Positions 5,806 through 6,321 of a DNA stretch of 6,321 nt are shown piece by piece. Origin of the DNA: Candidatus Sordicultor fermentans (lineage in GTDB: Bacteria; Atribacterota; Atribacteria; Atribacterales; Caldatribacteriaceae); contig DGDO01000029.1 in NCBI GenBank assembly GCA_002385475.1, forward strand, positions 1 to 6,321. Direction: 5' to 3'. Within the stretch, counting starts at the first letter, position 1, and every line of letters begins with the position of its first letter. Made by a program: the position numbers and the translations under genes. Below the pieces are notes generated by a model that saw nothing but the letters and a program-made list of their open reading frames with translations, was not told the DNA's origin and searched no databases.

Positions 5806-6321
5806 TCACACCTTTTTATACAAAATTTTCAGCATCTTTTTCAATGCCCCTATCTCAATATCCCAGGCCATTTTACCATGTACAGCTAAAGATATTTTAC
5901 CAGTTTCCTCCGAAACTACTAAAGCCAGAGCATCAGTTTGTTCGGTTATCCCGATTCCTGCTCGGTGGCGAGTTCCCACCAATTTTTTAACTTCGGTACT
6001 TTCCGCTAAAGGGAGAATGCACCCCGCTGCTACAATTCGATTTTCCCTTAAGATAGCAGCACCGTCGTGAAGAGGAGACTCGGGTAAAAACAAAGAGAAC
6101 AAGAGCTCCGGAGAAAAGAAAGCATCGATAGCCACACCGGTCTGGATAAAATCTCGCAAATTATCATTACGTTCCAGAACTATCAAAGCTCCTATTTTTT
6201 TGCGCGAGAGAGTCTGGCAGGCTAAAGCAATATTATTGATGAATTCACTTCTGTTTTCCTCATCCTGGAAAAAGTAATCTCTAACTGACTCTCCCCGATG
6301 GTGAATCCGGTTAAAGAAAAC
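5806..6321 (-). CDS. cdaA: Diadenylate cyclase CdaA, C-terminal part (cut by right edge)
   Basis: The reading frame stays open from the right edge (6321) to TGA at 5808-5806, giving 171 visible residues. An internal TTG at 6186 is not the start, because upstream codons encode the normal linker and first strand (K-K-I-G-A-L-I-V-L-E-R, fragment residues 41-51). The protein joins two ATP into cyclic di-AMP. The DAC domain shows V-A-I-D-A (63-67), S-P-L-H-D-G-A (82-88) with the catalytic DGA, A-A-G-C-I-L-P-L (98-105), and G-T-R-H-R-A (116-121) with the RHR motif. The typical RHRAAxGI is RHRAGIGI here. CdaA is usually about 270 residues with three N-terminal membrane helices; roughly 100 residues, including those helices, lie outside the window. 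DisA is unlikely because its extra DNA-binding domains are absent after the DAC domain. The usual downstream genes cdaR and glmM are not present; a small membrane ORF follows after 3 nt. Confidence 0.95.
   Translation of the reverse strand, partial: VFFNRIHHRGESVRDYFFQDEENRSEFINNIALACQTLSRKKIGALIVLERNDNLRDFIQTGVAIDAFFSPELLFSLFLPESPLHDGAAILRENRIVAAGCILPLAESTEVKKLVGTRHRAGIGITEQTDALALVVSEETGKISLAVHGKMAWDIEIGALKKMLKILYKKV
5809..5815 (-). promoter_or_regulatory. Ribosome binding site of the small membrane ORF
   Basis: AAAGGTG on the minus strand overlaps the last codons of cdaA and ends 6 nt before the GTG at 5802-5800. The nnr gene uses the similar site AAGGTG at the same 6-nt distance. This supports translation of the small ORF, but the bases also encode Lys-Val of CdaA, so on its own it is not decisive. 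Confidence 0.5.

Noticed and set aside
5806..6186. A short, complete 126-residue cyclase starting at the TTG at 6186
   Set aside because: The frame continues upstream to the edge and encodes the conserved K-K-I-G-A-L strand and linker of CdaA, so the TTG is an internal Leu codon.
1..6321. Strong purine bias of the coding strand as a sign of foreign DNA
   Set aside because: It runs evenly through all genes, so no single gene stands out as transferred. It says at most something about the genome's overall style, perhaps a thermophile.

Overview
All genes in this window lie on the minus strand and read from right to left. They are packed so tightly that the whole window looks like the inside of one operon, open at both edges. 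In transcription order: the 3' part of a CdaA-type diadenylate cyclase gene (cut by the right edge); a 44-codon ORF for a small, very basic, single-membrane-helix protein; an EF-G paralogue of the 'EF-G-like/EF-G2' type; holo-ACP synthase (acpS); a fused NAD(P)HX epimerase/dehydratase (nnrE-nnrD); alanine racemase (alr); tsaE; and the first 28 codons of tsaB, running off the left edge. The small ORF and the tsaB fragment are short but supported by frame, start context and recognisable sequence.

The five successive junctions from the EF-G-like gene to tsaB all overlap (4, 14, 38, 29 and 20 nt). The cyclase and the small ORF are 3 nt apart. The only untranslated stretch is 46 nt (5622-5667), which carries the ribosome binding site of the EF-G-like gene. 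I see no convincing terminator, promoter, RNA gene, mobile element, repeat array or CRISPR. The first three internal starts are non-AUG (GTG, TTG, GTG); the later four genes start with ATG.

The organism cannot be named from this window. The block acpS - nnrE/D - alr is typical of Firmicutes and some deep-branching bacteria, and CdaA-type c-di-AMP synthesis is common in the same groups. The EF-G-like protein belongs to a paralogue family found in Thermus, mycobacteria, Thermotogae and various anaerobes. Together with the purine-rich coding strand, this suggests a Firmicutes-like or deep-branching, possibly thermophilic, anaerobe. That is inference with low confidence.

Functionally, the genes combine a second messenger tied to envelope and turgor control (c-di-AMP), a cell-wall precursor enzyme (D-alanine supply), fatty-acid carrier protein activation, NAD(P)H repair, a translation-type GTPase and two parts of the tRNA t6A37 machinery. 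This is mostly a housekeeping and growth operon. The least expected part is the junction after cdaA: the usual partner gene cdaR (YbbR repeats) and glmM are not there. In their place are a tiny protein that resembles only the N-terminal membrane anchor of CdaR, and then the EF-G paralogue.
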